Shown piece after piece: positions 1-12,500 of a DNA stretch of 64,000 nucleotides. Where the stretch lies: the NCBI GenBank assembly GCA_004794785.1, contig SJOL01006389.1:64625-128624 (forward strand), in the 5' to 3' direction. The notes beneath the pieces are model-generated. The model made no database searches, had not been told where the DNA came from, and saw nothing but the letters and a program-made list of their open reading frames with translations. The position numbers were made by a program, and so were the translations under genes. Origin of the DNA: Opisthorchis felineus. Its lineage: Eukaryota > Platyhelminthes > Trematoda > Opisthorchiida > Opisthorchiidae. The stretch's first letter is position 1, and every line of letters begins with the position of its first letter.

Positions 1-191
1 GAATCCTATGCAAATGCTAAGTCTCTTGTACAGATCACGGGCACACACACAAAGACACGCACAAAACGAGCACGTGAAAGTGAAAACTACAGAATTATTG
101 AAGAAAAACAAACGGATACACAAATAAATTGTTACCACACAAGGGCCATTTTTCTTCTCTTCGATCGGGCCACGGTATTTCTGAGCGGAAT

Positions 192-662
192 CTAGTTCCG
201 GAACTCCACGGGACCAATATATCCGTTCTGAGTCTCAACCATCAAGGCCACTTCTCTCAAACATTGAACAACCTGTTCAAGGTCAAGTTTTTCCTTCAAA
301 GCAGAAACACTGAATTGATTTGAACTTTCAATGTCCAACGAGGTGAGGAACTGCAGAAATAACCTGATGCGTTCCTCTTGATGCAGTTTTTCAAAAGTGG
401 TCTTGTCCGAAACTTCCCAAATTGGGTTTTCAAGTAAGTCAGCCACCGAATTCGGATTTAAGCAAGCCATAAGATATCCAAGTGCCAAGCCATCTTTAAG
501 ATAATCACCAAAGGCGTCTGAACCGATAGATTGAACATCTTGTGGCATTTTCTTGGAGACTTCCCAGCAGGGTCCATGCATGCTTGGTGGCTTCTTTAAG
601 GCACGAATCCAACGGAATATCTTCGGTGCTGTTTCAACATCAAATCTAGCCGTATATATCAT
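192..662 (-). CDS. Transgelin/calponin-like protein with one calponin-homology domain
   Basis: A 156-residue open frame reads as a calponin-homology (CH) domain protein of the transgelin/SM22/calponin group, which bind actin and act in muscle or the cytoskeleton. Seen: an N-terminal 'RFD..' stretch followed by a WI pair (residues 18-19), matching the start of these proteins. Then come FGDYLKDG (51-58), LNPNSV (68-73, the 'L.PGSV' landmark), ERIRLFLQFL (97-106) and a final helix LDLEQVVQCL (126-135). The short tail NGYIGP resembles the post-CH 'Y.G.P' tail of transgelins. The loop at 29-50 is longer than usual and the domain is divergent. The ATG at 662 is a convenient start, but the frame stays open upstream and a strong splice donor (CAG/GTAAGA, cut after 690) lies 28 bases before it. 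This may therefore be the last exon of a longer gene. The fold call is firm; exact orthology and the start are not. Confidence 0.8.
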   Translation of the reverse strand: MIYTARFDVETAPKIFRWIRALKKPPSMHGPCWEVSKKMPQDVQSIGSDAFGDYLKDGLALGYLMACLNPNSVADLLENPIWEVSDKTTFEKLHQEERIRLFLQFLTSLDIESSNQFSVSALKEKLDLEQVVQCLREVALMVETQNGYIGPVEFRN

Positions 663-949
663 TTCCGTCTTCTTTAAAAGGTTTCTTACCTGCTGCGTAT
701 TGGGAGTAATCTGAGGATCACACGTACGAGCTTGATGGTAGTTTAAAATAACTTGGGGTCTGTAGCACCACTAGTGTGAAGTACGTCTTCATAAGTCTAT
801 TAAAATTCCCCTTAGTGTCCGTGAATACAAACTTTCTCAGAACTATAATCCTATTGGTTGACCCTATCAGAATTTTTCATTGCATTTCCTCTTCCACGGA
901 TTCCATCCCCCCGGGTGGTTGTGCCCAACCATCAACCCATTGCTACGTA
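663..949. other. Upstream flank of the CH gene
   Basis: Contains the splice-donor-like CAGGTAAGA on the minus strand (cut after 690). Otherwise no gene is recognised. Confidence 0.4.
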
Positions 950-1080
950 CCACTACACTCCCTCACAACGCACTGATGATGCCACCTCGATTGGTGATGA
1001 ATTTGATTGCAATCAAATTGACCAGTTCAACGAACAAACCAAAGACCATCTACGCTACCTGAGCTACCAAAATTTTCCTC
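950..1080 (+). repeat. Dispersed repeat family 2, copy 1
   Basis: About 130 bp resembling 6320-6443 and, more weakly, 14920-14990. Shared landmarks in order: CTCACAACGC, ACCTCGA.TGGTGATGAA, CCA..TCA.C.AACAAACC and CTGAGCTACCAA. No protein family is recognised. It is probably part of an unidentified mobile element. Confidence 0.6.
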
Positions 1081-4000
1081 TATAGAAAACCGATTCGGGC
1101 GTACGTTGCTCAGCCATGCACGTGCTATAAAGTCTTGACCAATATTTTGTACCTACACAGAGTCCCTAAAACTAAGCGCATATCATCAAGTTCAGATTTG
1201 CTTTATTTTAGACTTTCTAGGATAGACTGGACCAACTCGTGCACGTGAGTTACACTATTCTGATTAGTATGAGATTCGGGATAATCTTTTCAACCAGCGA
1301 GTTATTTCAGTTTTACCTCAAAAGTCAGTCTTTATTCTGACTTATCAGGTGCCCTGTTTGACTGCTGTCCTTTTTTAGGCCGCCTTGCCGTCTACAAAAA
1401 ATAATTCAACCAGAAACAATCATAGCACCGCTCAAGATGCTTCACGGCTTTCGTGATACGTCCTACTATCCCTTGGAGCTCATAATCCTCAGGTTGAGAA
1501 CCGGTACCTCATGGGGAAGAATCCAGTGTTAATTTAAGAGCATTAGTTAGTATTCGTATGCTACTGCGGTGATAAAAAATCCCATCATTCGCTTAATTTA
1601 CTAACCTAAAGCATTAACTTCGGTTCCCCAGCCAATTGAAAAGGCTATAAACTTGCTCTACGTATCACAGTTCTTCCATTTGACAGTAATCTGGATCTTT
1701 TAAAAGACAGTTGCCCGTGATTTCATGCGTTCTGACACCATCTCCTCCCGTTCAGTCCGCCTATCCATTAATTACGAGTCGCAAAATATTTTACAGAAAA
1801 TCTTGCGGTCTGATTTTATCATTACGTGGAGCTCGATCGGAATGTACAGACAATCCACTATCAGTTTTGTTCTGCTTGGGGCTCACGAGGCAGGCCTAGC
1901 CTTCTCAGGACGAAAGTCACGAAGTTTGACACTCCATGCGTTTCCACAAGCCGCAGATTCGAAAAACACCATTTATGAGCATCAAGTATGTCCGCTGAAC
2001 TTTTATTCAGCTATACTACGCTACTACTAATTTAAGCCTAGTAGGATAAAATATTTGGGGGACTGTTATACAGTGGCACACCTACTGCGTAAAGCGTTTG
2101 ACACCACCAAAGATGAAAAACACACTTTTACCTGTCATCAAGGCCGCCAGTATCCAAACCAAGTATCTTATTTTTCGTAAGTGTTGGAATTACTGAGAAC
2201 TGGAATTTTTTAGTAGCCACGGTATCTCTGATGGAAAGACGATTCAGTCACAAATAGGTGAAGAGAGAAACAAACAGTCTTACTCTGACAGGACACTACT
2301 CACAGCGTCGACTAAAAATTCGAACACTGTGAGTGGTGTCATGTAGAAGACAATATCTCGGTATCTTGGGTGTCCTAGCAGTTGAAACATAAGGCGACGT
2401 TTGTGCAAGCCATTCAGATGAATTATATTGTAAACGAGAGATCCAGCTGAATTTCATCTGTACCCCTACCAAACACCAACAACTTAATTTGTACATGAGT
2501 TGTTGCTTTTAAATAACACAGGGGCAATCATTAGTTCGTTTAGCCCTTCGAAACGTTTGGAATCGCTGTCCGCATTTTTCTCGTTTTTTTTGCGCTAATA
2601 GGTCCACGAAGTTGTTCGTTGCCTATTAGAAGAGTGCGAATATCTATTTGGTTGGGATGACTTTATGAGGGTAATGGTCCTTGGCTAGTGGTTTGGCACT
2701 GCTGTGGAGCGAGGGTTAAAGGTGTGTTGATACAAGTAGAATGGTGTCACTTTTGAAATCGCATAGGATTCTTGAAGTTGTTTCTGGATAAGCACGATCT
2801 ACGAGAACAGCAAGCAATATTTGCAAAACGAAACATGCAAGACAACAGAAGCCAGTTTCGCGAGTAAATAACAATCCAATGAAGACAAATCACCAGCTTC
2901 ACAGGTTCAGATGAAAGACGGAAAGCCGGACAATGGGCACACAATGCAAAACGTGCCTGCACAGTCAAGATCCGCACACGAAGCTCTTCATACAGAAATA
3001 CGATGGGAAATACAGGTAAGACAGACCTGTCTAATTCGGGTATCCCACAAAAAGGTTTCCCTAGTTTTGCAGAAGATACATTTTTCTACTTATCTATATC
3101 ATAGTGATGAAGTTGTTTCATTGATTTTGACTGCATCAAGTTGATTTTATATCATACTGATCGGTGATATTTTGTGAGCGTACACAACTCTGTCTTGACG
3201 CATTCACGAGTAATCAGGTTGTTTTGACCCAGTCAACAGCTGATTAAGGCAAAGCGTACCTTTCACTCCCTGCTCTGGTTAAAACTTCCGGACGTTTCCC
3301 CTCATCTTTTACGGTGGCCTTCTGGAAACAGTTGCTTCCCAAGGTTGAGACTACATTGACAAAGCCATGTTGTCTCGCAAGCCTCAAAACCATGTATTTT
3401 CTAATCCATGGGATCAGCTAACCATTAAGTGTAACGCACAGTCCATTTTGTGTACCGCATAAAACGCACGGTCTAGTAAACGTGTAAATTGTCACACAAG
3501 TTACCTGTAATGGGGAAGCATTCGTGCCCTTATGATTACGTAGTCCAGTTGTTGCAACTCCGAAGTGCTGTGTGGTCATAACAAAAGAGAAATGGTGCTA
3601 TGCTATTGGAAGTATCTTGCAGTATCTTTCACTGCTGTTGCTGAAGGATTATATCTAGTTTCTAGTTCGCCCATCACACGAACCGGAACACACAGATAGT
3701 TTCAAACCAAGCAAGTTCAACAGGAAATCCAGTAAACTGGAATAAGACCAGAAGGAGCAGGATAGACGAACTAACTGACGTTTGGTTGTGTCTACACTTC
3801 ACCGCAATGAGCTGATCAAATGTTGGCTTAAATAGCCCAAAAAATATGCCATAATATCTTCTTGTTAGGGCTTCCCATGCTCAATGCTGAGAGCTTACCA
3901 GAGGGAGGATTCGGGAAAACCAAAATACCCAAATGCGTGTCAGACAAGCAAAGCTAATGTATTGTCAGCCTCGTCTGGTCGGGGGAGGATTGACCGAGAT

Positions 4001-4670
4001 TCTTGTCAGAACCGAGTCCCTGGCCCGGTTTGAAGATATCTCTCAAGGTCCAAGCATTTAATTCAAGTTTCGGGGAACTAGCTCTAAGTAGTATCTTCTG
4101 AGGATGGCCCCTCTGGAGAGGGACAAATGTATCGCGAGGCAGTCGTTATGCCCCCTTACCATAGTTTCGCAAAGGAACAGCACGCACCGTTTCCTTACCT
4201 CATCCAACTTCAGACTTTATTGCATTTCGTGCATTTTGAGCTCAGGTCCTGAGTAATCTTTGATGCGGCAGTGTCTGTCATTCCATAGCGGTGTACGCAA
4301 CATTTCTGGCCAGTTCATCACCACGATTATCGGGTAAAGTGCTATTCTCCCCTCAACGGTTTTCATGCAGTTGCCTCTGTTTTTTCATCATTGAGGTCGA
4401 TTTAATCTCCATGACATTTTGTTTGCCTCAACTTTCGTGGGTGATTTTTCCCCAGCCAAGCAAAACATTGAGGAGTGTCACGCATTAGAATCATGTAATA
4501 CAGGACCATGTAGAACACCGTGTTGCTCATCAAATCAATGATGTATCTGTAAGTAACTTCAATCTCAAGTGAACTTCCGTCCTGCAAGTGAACTAATCCA
4601 TACTGAAAAGCCGAAAAGCACTGTACGACTCTCATCATTATTGGGAATCATTAGCAGTGTGCCTCCCACA
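1081..4670. other. No recognisable gene
   Basis: Only short open frames in both strands. None resembles a protein family and none has convincing splice context. No RNA gene or ordered repeat was seen by eye. Confidence 0.5.
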
Positions 4671-4671
4671 A

Positions 4672-4745
4672 AAACTTAGGGATTCTCGAACCCGTGACAC
4701 CTCCCGATTATTAGTTTTAACACTTACCCAGTCGACCACGAGTGG
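4672..4745 (-). repeat. tRNA-derived sequence (SINE head or tRNA pseudogene)
   Basis: On the minus strand an A-box-like TGGTCGACTGGGTAAG is followed about 30 bases later by an anticodon-loop-like CTAATAATC and a B-box-like GGGTTCGAGAATCCC. Order and spacing match a tRNA with the internal RNA polymerase III promoter. The acceptor stem does not close and there are extra bases around the T-arm, so a tRNA pseudogene or tRNA-derived SINE head is more likely than a working tRNA. The CTAATAA loop suggests an isoleucine-type ancestor; that is a guess. Confidence 0.55.
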
Positions 4746-6319
4746 ATGATCAGCAGTGTGATTAACCCACACGTAGATGCATTTTTTATTAAGCTAACTG
4801 CATTCAAAAATTGATCGAAACCAAAAGGGACGAAGTGCCCATTTAACGCATTGCATCACTTAGTGGTGAGTAACAGACAGGTGGCTGTATCGTTCATTTA
4901 GGAGGACACATCAGTCTGTGCCACAGCCTCACCTTCAACCGGATGGCGCACGCAGTAAAAAAGAGGTGCGATCATACATGGCGATCACTGTCATCGGGTG
5001 TGTTGTTCTTGAAGGTCAAATGCGTTTTACTTTAAGAAAAGGTATCACTGCAGGCTTCATTTTTTTGGCCAATAAGGTAGAGGATACCGGCTAGGTGAAG
5101 GATAATCCCGTGTAACGGTTTGACACCTGAAGAAATTGTGTCTGACAGGCTCTGCTGAATATGGAAGCTTTCTTATTGTGCATCATAGAGGGGCTTTTAG
5201 TAGTCCGGTATATTCGTTACTATGCACCAATCCATTGAATTTCCGATAGACTTCCTTGGCATCATTTACCGCAACCATCCTACCGAAAAGTCGTTTTAGC
5301 CACAAATTCCATAGAAAATGCCACCTCTGAGGACATCCCAAATCAGACATCAGGTGCACAATGTGCAGAAACCTCAATCTGTTGCAGCCACGTTAATCGT
5401 CGTTCAGCGAACGGAACCACACCCAGCTGGAGGATTAGGTGGCCCCGTAAAAAGAAGCATCAGTGTTGAACACCGATTTTGTGCTGATGTAGAACTCTCT
5501 CCCCCGGAGTCTCGTACTCCGAAAACTTTATTGGCATAGGTTTGTCTAGGTATCCTAACCTTTGTGTGCCATCGGAACCATACCAGTATGCCCTAAGCTG
5601 AAAGTATAGTTATATTCGTGATCTTCTGGTGACTCTGAATGAATTTTCAGGAGCTAATGCGTGTTCCATAGAAACAACCAGATCAAAGGGTTTTCCCTTG
5701 AGTCCAGGCCGAAAATTAGTGATGGATTGTGAATAACGCCAGAGGACAAAGCAACTATCTCCGGAGAAATGATGACCGATGATAAAAGTCTTGTGGCCTA
5801 TTGTCTCAGGACCAACCAGTTGCATTAAACAGCTCAGAATTTGAAAGCAGTTTACAGCCTAGGGACGAATACGCTTATTAACTCTGGTAGGTACGCGTGA
5901 TTCCGCTTACAAATGAAACACACTGCTAGCGCCGTTGACTGTGTAATATCCCACCATGAGGAATGCTCCGGGACTCTTGCCAGCACCTGTCTAAGTAGCT
6001 TACTTGGGAAACGAGTGGTGGCCCTGATAAACTACGTGTGAGCAACTCCGTATCATGCAGTGCAACATATCTGGTTCCCTGTAAGATGGTTACCTGTTCT
6101 GTTCGCCGAACAGATCAACGACCATCTGATCAATCACCAGTTAAGTGTCATTAGCACGACATTAGTTTATGGATGAAGAGTAGAGGTAAAGACAGGTCAA
6201 CCAACAGGTCAACGGGAATGCTCCCCCAAACAACCAATGGTCAGTCAAGGTCGACCTGAGTGATTAGATCCCATATCCATCCATGCCCGCGCGACAACCA
6301 CACACTTCCAGTCGCAGCG
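4746..6319. other. No recognisable gene
   Basis: Short frames only. Nothing recognised on either strand. Confidence 0.5.
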
Positions 6320-6443
6320 CACTTTCACTCACAACGCCCTGGTGATGTAACCTCGACTGGTGATGAAACATTTGCAACGGAATCGCCCAACTCAGCAAAC
6401 AAACCGACTGCCATCACTACACCCTGAGCTACCAATATTCTCT
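6320..6443 (+). repeat. Dispersed repeat family 2, copy 2
   Basis: Related to 950-1080, sharing CTCACAACGC, ACCTCGACTGGTGATGAA, AGCAAACAAACC and CTGAGCTACCAA in the same order and orientation. Sequence beyond the shared block differs, which sets the approximate edges. Confidence 0.6.
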
Positions 6444-8190
6444 TCAAAGGTGAAGAGTATGTTGTACATACCTATGGCACATCCAGTGTGGCTCTGTGTT
6501 TATCACTTGGCTATTGGCCTTCGGGGATGAAGACGGAGGAAATTAGCGATGATGGTGACAAACTGCACGTGAGCAACACTATGTCACCCAGTGCATCACC
6601 TTTGGATTTCTAACTGAGCTAGCAATGATTCATTGTTTGAAGTGAAATTCAAGTGAAGCTTACGCTTGACGTGAAACTTAAGTTTACGCGGAAAATGGTT
6701 TGGAACCGATTAAGAAGTCACTAGGCTTGTTAAATAGTCGGTGGTTATGTAGCCCACCTACCAAACCATCGATAGCTTACGTCAATCTACAACAGCACAG
6801 AAGCGAGTTGTTTTGAAGGTCATCCCATCGATCATCGGTTCTCGTCTCAACGCTCCTCCGTCTGTGCAACATACTGCACCATGCAGCTGTCAAACAAGTT
6901 GACTGAATTTGATTAGTCACGCCATTATGTGGCGCGAAGTAGCCCGTGTAAACCAAATATGGATGATTGCATCTTGTTGCCACTACGCTGTGAGAAACGG
7001 GTGTGAGAATCCGATGACTTACTTTCTTCCCATCTCATGACGAATGTCATTGGGCCTATGAGAGCTGATCATACAGTGGCTACATGGAAAGATTCAGAGA
7101 GCACAGTAATACGGCCATAAAAGCTACTAGGACCGCTTATAGTTGATAAAGCCAAGCTAAGGGAGGAGGCTGGTGTATGCGGCAATGCCGGTTCCGAAAC
7201 CAGCGTTTTTCTGAAAGCATAGATTACAATACGCAATTACGGGAGAGAATACATGTGAAATAGAACCGACCAATAAAACATTGTGGGCCTAATGGCTACG
7301 TGAATAATATATAGCATCTCCTTTCCCTAAAGCGGGGATTGGATGACCTGGAACTTAGAGGATGTCATATCTAGAGTTATTTGGGGGGTGGCTTCACGTC
7401 ATTCGTTCCCCAAACCACTCTTTGAGTGTCAGGTCCTCACAAAAAGTGGTTACCTAAAATACAATTTGCAGTTTTGCATACTGAATCATCAAGGTTTGCA
7501 TTTCGGTGTCTGAGGGTCAATCTGTTCATCTCATCCGAAGGATTTTGTGCAGACACTGCAAGTGAAATCGACCAAGAACCCAAAAACATCATCTATATAG
7601 TGTCCATAGTTTTGCTGCCGCACACTAGTGAAGACAGCGACCTTGATAGCTATACGCAATTTACGGTTGTTCCAGGTGTGTTTTGTAAGACGGTCGACTG
7701 TAATTTGTGCGTTAATTTCATGATCAACTGTCAACTTCGTGGATAGTGTGCTGCTAAGATAGCAGAAATCCATGCAGCACGCCAGTTCACAACCATTCGA
7801 TTGAAATGGTGGTGTTTGATGCGGGCTCCAGTGCAGGCTGACCGAAGATAATAGTTTTAGAAGTATTTATATTAAAGCCAAAACGAGATGCTACTGAACC
7901 AAACGCTGTGGTCGGACGCCGTGATACCCCTGTAGAATGAGTTAATAAAGGTAAGTGGTTTCATAAGCAGCAGCATACGGACATTTGACTAGTGCAGCAG
8001 TGTCTTGACCAGGAAACAGTTTTCAGTGAACAAGTAACCAGCTGGTACTCAATTAGTGAGCCATATTCACACCGGCAGAACACCTCTGCACTGATGGTTG
8101 TTAAGAAGAGGCTTTACTGGGTTGCAGCCATAAAACGATCTTGTTTTACTGCCGTGTCGAATTCGAATTCAGTCGAGGTTGATTAGCAGA
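6444..8190. other. No recognisable gene
   Basis: Two overlapping frames of 80-106 codons lie on opposite strands around 7430-7770. Neither resembles a known family. Nothing else is seen. Confidence 0.45.
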
Positions 8191-8204
8191 TCCCGGGCTC
8201 TCAT

Positions 8205-9560
8205 TCAAAATCGAAAGGCTTTGATAAGACTGACAAGTTTGTCCGAATAGCCGAGGTTTCGTGCTACGATCCACGGCGTTTCTCTGCTGGCTGAGTTGAT
8301 ATCCTTTGTGAAGTTCACAAATATTCCATAGAGTGCTTGATTCTGTTCACCACATTTCTCTTGTGTTTCCTGTGGAAAAAATAGGTTAGTCGAATGTCGG
8401 CAGCTTAGAAGTTGATACCGCTGTTTCGGAACGTTTTCCTCCATAACACCAGCGTCTATGGGCCACAATAATACCTGATGTGTAGAGGGGGCTGATTCTG
8501 CGTTATTCGTCCGCCTTTTGTCGATTTCCTTTCCCTTCATACAGCGCATTTGTCGCTGCATCTCTGAAGTCTTGCAAAGCATTTCTACCTCTAAAAAATG
8601 TGGACAGCCTGTGGAAAAGTTCGTTTTGCAGAGTCGGACCTCCCAGATTGAACAGTTCCGCAGCTGAGCCGTTCAGTCTCACTGCTCTCCCGTTTTTCGG
8701 CAGGTTTATCGCAGTTTGCAGTCATGCTTCTGTAGGTGGGTCAACCAGAGAAGTCTTCATTATATGCTGTGACAGATGAACTATATAGCTCAAATCCACC
8801 TCTCCTTGTGGGCTGAGTAGTCTCAAAAAATCATTCCAAGCTGCCTCGAGTGTGTTGGTCTAGTGAAGATTTTGCTGGCTTGTTTGACTTCTATCAGCTT
8901 TCTGCACATAGCTTTATTTCAGTTTGGAGCAAATCCTTCGTGACAGCAACAATCAGCGCAAAACTGTAGCTCTTTATCTCACTTTGACCACTAGTTATTA
9001 TTCACCTCTTCAGAGTTTTGCTCCTGGTGCCTGTGATTTTGTTTCGGGTCGCTACAATTCTCAGATCTTGGATTGTTTTGACAAACATCAGCACCTCCAG
9101 AATTAAGGTGGTTATCGAACCATTCTCAGAGGAACACTATGGCCGCGGTCATCACTTTATTTCAGCTCTATCCACAGTAGCTGATCGGATGTGTTCCTAT
9201 CCAGGCCCAGTGGATCTTCACGAGTGGATCTTCAAATCAGACTAACTGATTTCAAGGCATCCAGTATCCTCTCCCAGACTTTCGATTCGATGCCAACCCG
9301 AGCGGCGAAATCACCCAACAGGAACATGTGATGCAGACCTGATCAGGTCCGCTAGTTGATCGTAGAATATGTTCATTTCCTCATCTCGGTGTGATACTTT
9401 GGAGACCTGGGTGCCAAGTGGTGTCGCAAGTCTTTTCCCGAACCCAGCTGCCAATATCGTCGAATTGAAGCACTTTCCTCCAACCATACTTCTCTGATTC
9501 ACGTGATCTCCAACTATGAATCCAGCACCTTGTCGACGTCGAGCTTTTTGTTATTGTTCC
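8205..9560 (-). mobile_element. Decayed non-LTR retrotransposon (endonuclease plus start of RT)
   Basis: Reading on the minus strand from 9560 down, pieces of an endonuclease/exonuclease/phosphatase domain appear first. Around 9310-9420 there is 'DEEMNIFYDQL', followed after a frame change by LGDFAARVG, the LGDFN.R.G landmark of LINE endonucleases. Around 8590-8830 lies the linker before the reverse transcriptase (LLSPQGEVDLS.., PPTEA, then the LN.G.AAELFNLGGP stretch). At 8205-8440 the first part of the RT palm is readable (EQNQALYGIFVNFTK, SRETPWIVARNLGY), aligning with the 'LY..FVDLTKAFD' motif A region. Motif A is damaged (KDINSAS) and the rest of the RT is missing below 8205. Several frame changes and stops make it non-functional. 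RTE/CR1-type is likely; the exact clade is uncertain. Confidence 0.68.
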
Positions 9561-12500
9561 ACTCCAGTAGAAAATATGACTTAAACTAACCTGTCTTATC
9601 CTTACTTTATCACCGAGTGCAGCAGGGTTTGTTCTGTAGCGTTTGTATTTTTTTGCAACAATAGCAGTTCATCTTTCAGGCCTATCCACTCCTTTCTTAT
9701 CCAAAGGTATCCCCATCCTTTCGTATCGTAGGATAGGCTTCTTCCTTTTTCACCTCACCGTCCGAGTGATGTGCGGAAAATCGAAACTTTTTTACTACTG
9801 ATCCCGGAAGAAGGAATTTTGAATCCAGCATTCCCAGCATTCAACCTTAAGGTCTGACTTACAAGGCAATGAGGAGCTGATATAACCTGAGGTCACCGGA
9901 GGTAAGGTGCGAAATTCCGACTCCTAGCACTACCGTGCACCGCAGATGCTTTTTGAGCAATGTGTTTCAACTGTATTGGATGCGCCTTCGGTCATGGCCA
10001 GCGATCAAAGGGTGCAGCTTTTATGGCTGGCCTTTTCTGACTCGTTCTACCTCCCGGGAAGTCAGCGTCTTTGCTTCCAGAACTGTGGAGTTGTTGGTCA
10101 CCCGGAGGAAACACCCCTTGTAGTGACCAGTTGGACTTCACCCCCCACCTCTTAGTGGATTTCTTGTAGTCCATGAACTTGTCGCTCCTCATCGGACCAC
10201 CCGTTGCTGGTCTCTCTGACAAGAGACTGAGTCCCAGCTAATGTAGTCCGCAGGATTATTACAGCATTCAAGCCTGATAAACAAACAATGTCAGATTCTT
10301 TATTTAGGTTAACACCAGCTTTCTAAAGTAGTTCCGGAACTCTGAGGATAAGTTCAGCAAAGTATTTCATACGGAACGGTCGATATGATATGGAAGTTGG
10401 TTCTTCTTCACGGACATAGTTAGCCAAATGGGAAACAGACATCACCTAGAAGGCTCTCTCAAGGTCATCTTTTCAGCCGAAAAATATGTGCATTGCGTTT
10501 CTTTGGAAAAGAACTCACTGAGGAAAAAAAATTGTGGAAATTCCACATAAGACTGCCAGCTCTGTGTTTAATTGTCAAATTTACCCTGAACATAGGGCTT
10601 CAAGAGGACACAGAAAAGAGTAAACGATCATGGTGGAACAATTAGTTCATGTAGAATATTATGTGTGTTGCACCGTTGGACATGTATACTAACATTACAC
10701 GGCCATCCTTGTTGAGAGATTTTCGTTTGGTTTCTATCGTGACTTTCTTAAAAACTGGCTTCTCCGGAAGTTGTTTTTTGAGAGAGTTTTATGGCAGAGT
10801 TAGATATCATGTTGCGGACCCTAAATAAGTTGTTCACGTCATTACCAAGGTCCTCTAATGCGGAAGATGGAGTCATCTTTCATTCATTCTTCCGTTTGGA
10901 ATAATGCAGTATCTGACACAAACGATGGCGCACACTCAGTTGTTTAATTAACTCTTTGATCAGCTTCTAACTAGGGCTTTATATTGGAATTCTGATGGGA
11001 AGACCGTCTGGGTTAAATTTACTCCCATTGCTATAAATAGTCACCCTTAACCATCGGGTACGATGACCGTTAACGAATTTTTCCTAATTAATTATTGAGT
11101 CTGCTCTTATCAGCAGTGTAATTTGCAAACGTGTGTATTTCACCAACAAGCTTTCTATTCTAGAGCAACTGCATTCCGTCCAGCTATACGCCACATGTTT
11201 TAAGGCCACAGGGTAACTTTGCAGTTCGAGTGAAAAGGTCTATGGACTCGACTTTAGATACAGGTGGATGGTTACACTGCACAAACGCTGCAGAGAAAAT
11301 GCATTACATTAAATGCTGACTGGGAGTAATATATAGTCATAGGACACGTACGTCACACCGCAGGGAGAATTGCGCGTAACAGTGGACGTTGGCTAGACAC
11401 ATTCTAATAACTTATATGTAAACACGCTTAGGTATGGATGGGCTTCATACAACGTGTATTGGACTGTTTTCAAAACAGCATTGGGTTGGGCCGAAGCAGC
11501 TGAATCCGCCAGTCTCCACGGAAGACGACAAAAAGACGGTATTTCCACTAGTATTATTCTTTGTAGATTATATAGGTGGTATCGTAGCCATTCGTATAAG
11601 CCAGCATCCAAACATCAGCTGTTCATGCAGTTTTCCGCCAGAGCAACAGTGAAAGCCGAATAGAAGTCCTGATTTCATAGTTCTGTTCAGTAAGCGGATA
11701 TGACGTTCATACATGTACTTTGTTGTACACAGACGTTCATCCGGAGGCTATGTTATTCTCCCTCGGGCCAGCCGATCCCAGTCACCTGGGGAAAAGAGAG
11801 AACAGTATCAACGAAAGGTGTGGTGTACCATCGCCGCTTGTCATATGTTGGCTGCCTTGTTAACCTGGCAGTAGATGCATTTTTTTGGGAGTTGCCTTGC
11901 CAGCTGGATGGAAACTATGAGTCTAGTTACTAACTTACCGAAAACAGTCGACTAAATTTCTAAGGCTAAGAAGAGGTAATATATTTTGCCTGAATTCCGT
12001 ATAAAAAATGTTCTGGTAAGTTGAACGATCTTTTTTATACAAATAAAGTGGCTGCTCCCCTGTGTTTTTAATTTTGCTACATGGATTTCTCATTTCAAAT
12101 GTTGGACTTTTTTTTCGTGAGTTGAAAGAAGAGTTTGTTTAGTTTATTCTACCGGCAATTTTCCAAAGATGCCGTTATAACGAAGGTTACCTGTATTTGT
12201 TTGAAGATTTTCACGCGATAGCGCTAAAAAACCAACCACTTGGTGTCACTTTACCCGCATTTACGTAAACGTTTTTTCCTAATTCTGTTTGACTTGATGA
12301 CTGACTAAGTTTGTGGGCATCTTGGACTGTTGCACATTGATAGCAAAGCCATTTCAGTCACATTAGACAGTTAGCTGAATACACAAGGCTCAAATCGATT
12401 ACGCAACATTCGATAGTAATTGAAATGCACACCCGAACGAATGAAACATTGCCCCACATTTCGCGTTCTGATGAGCGCCAGCACAGTTCTTCATCCTTGA

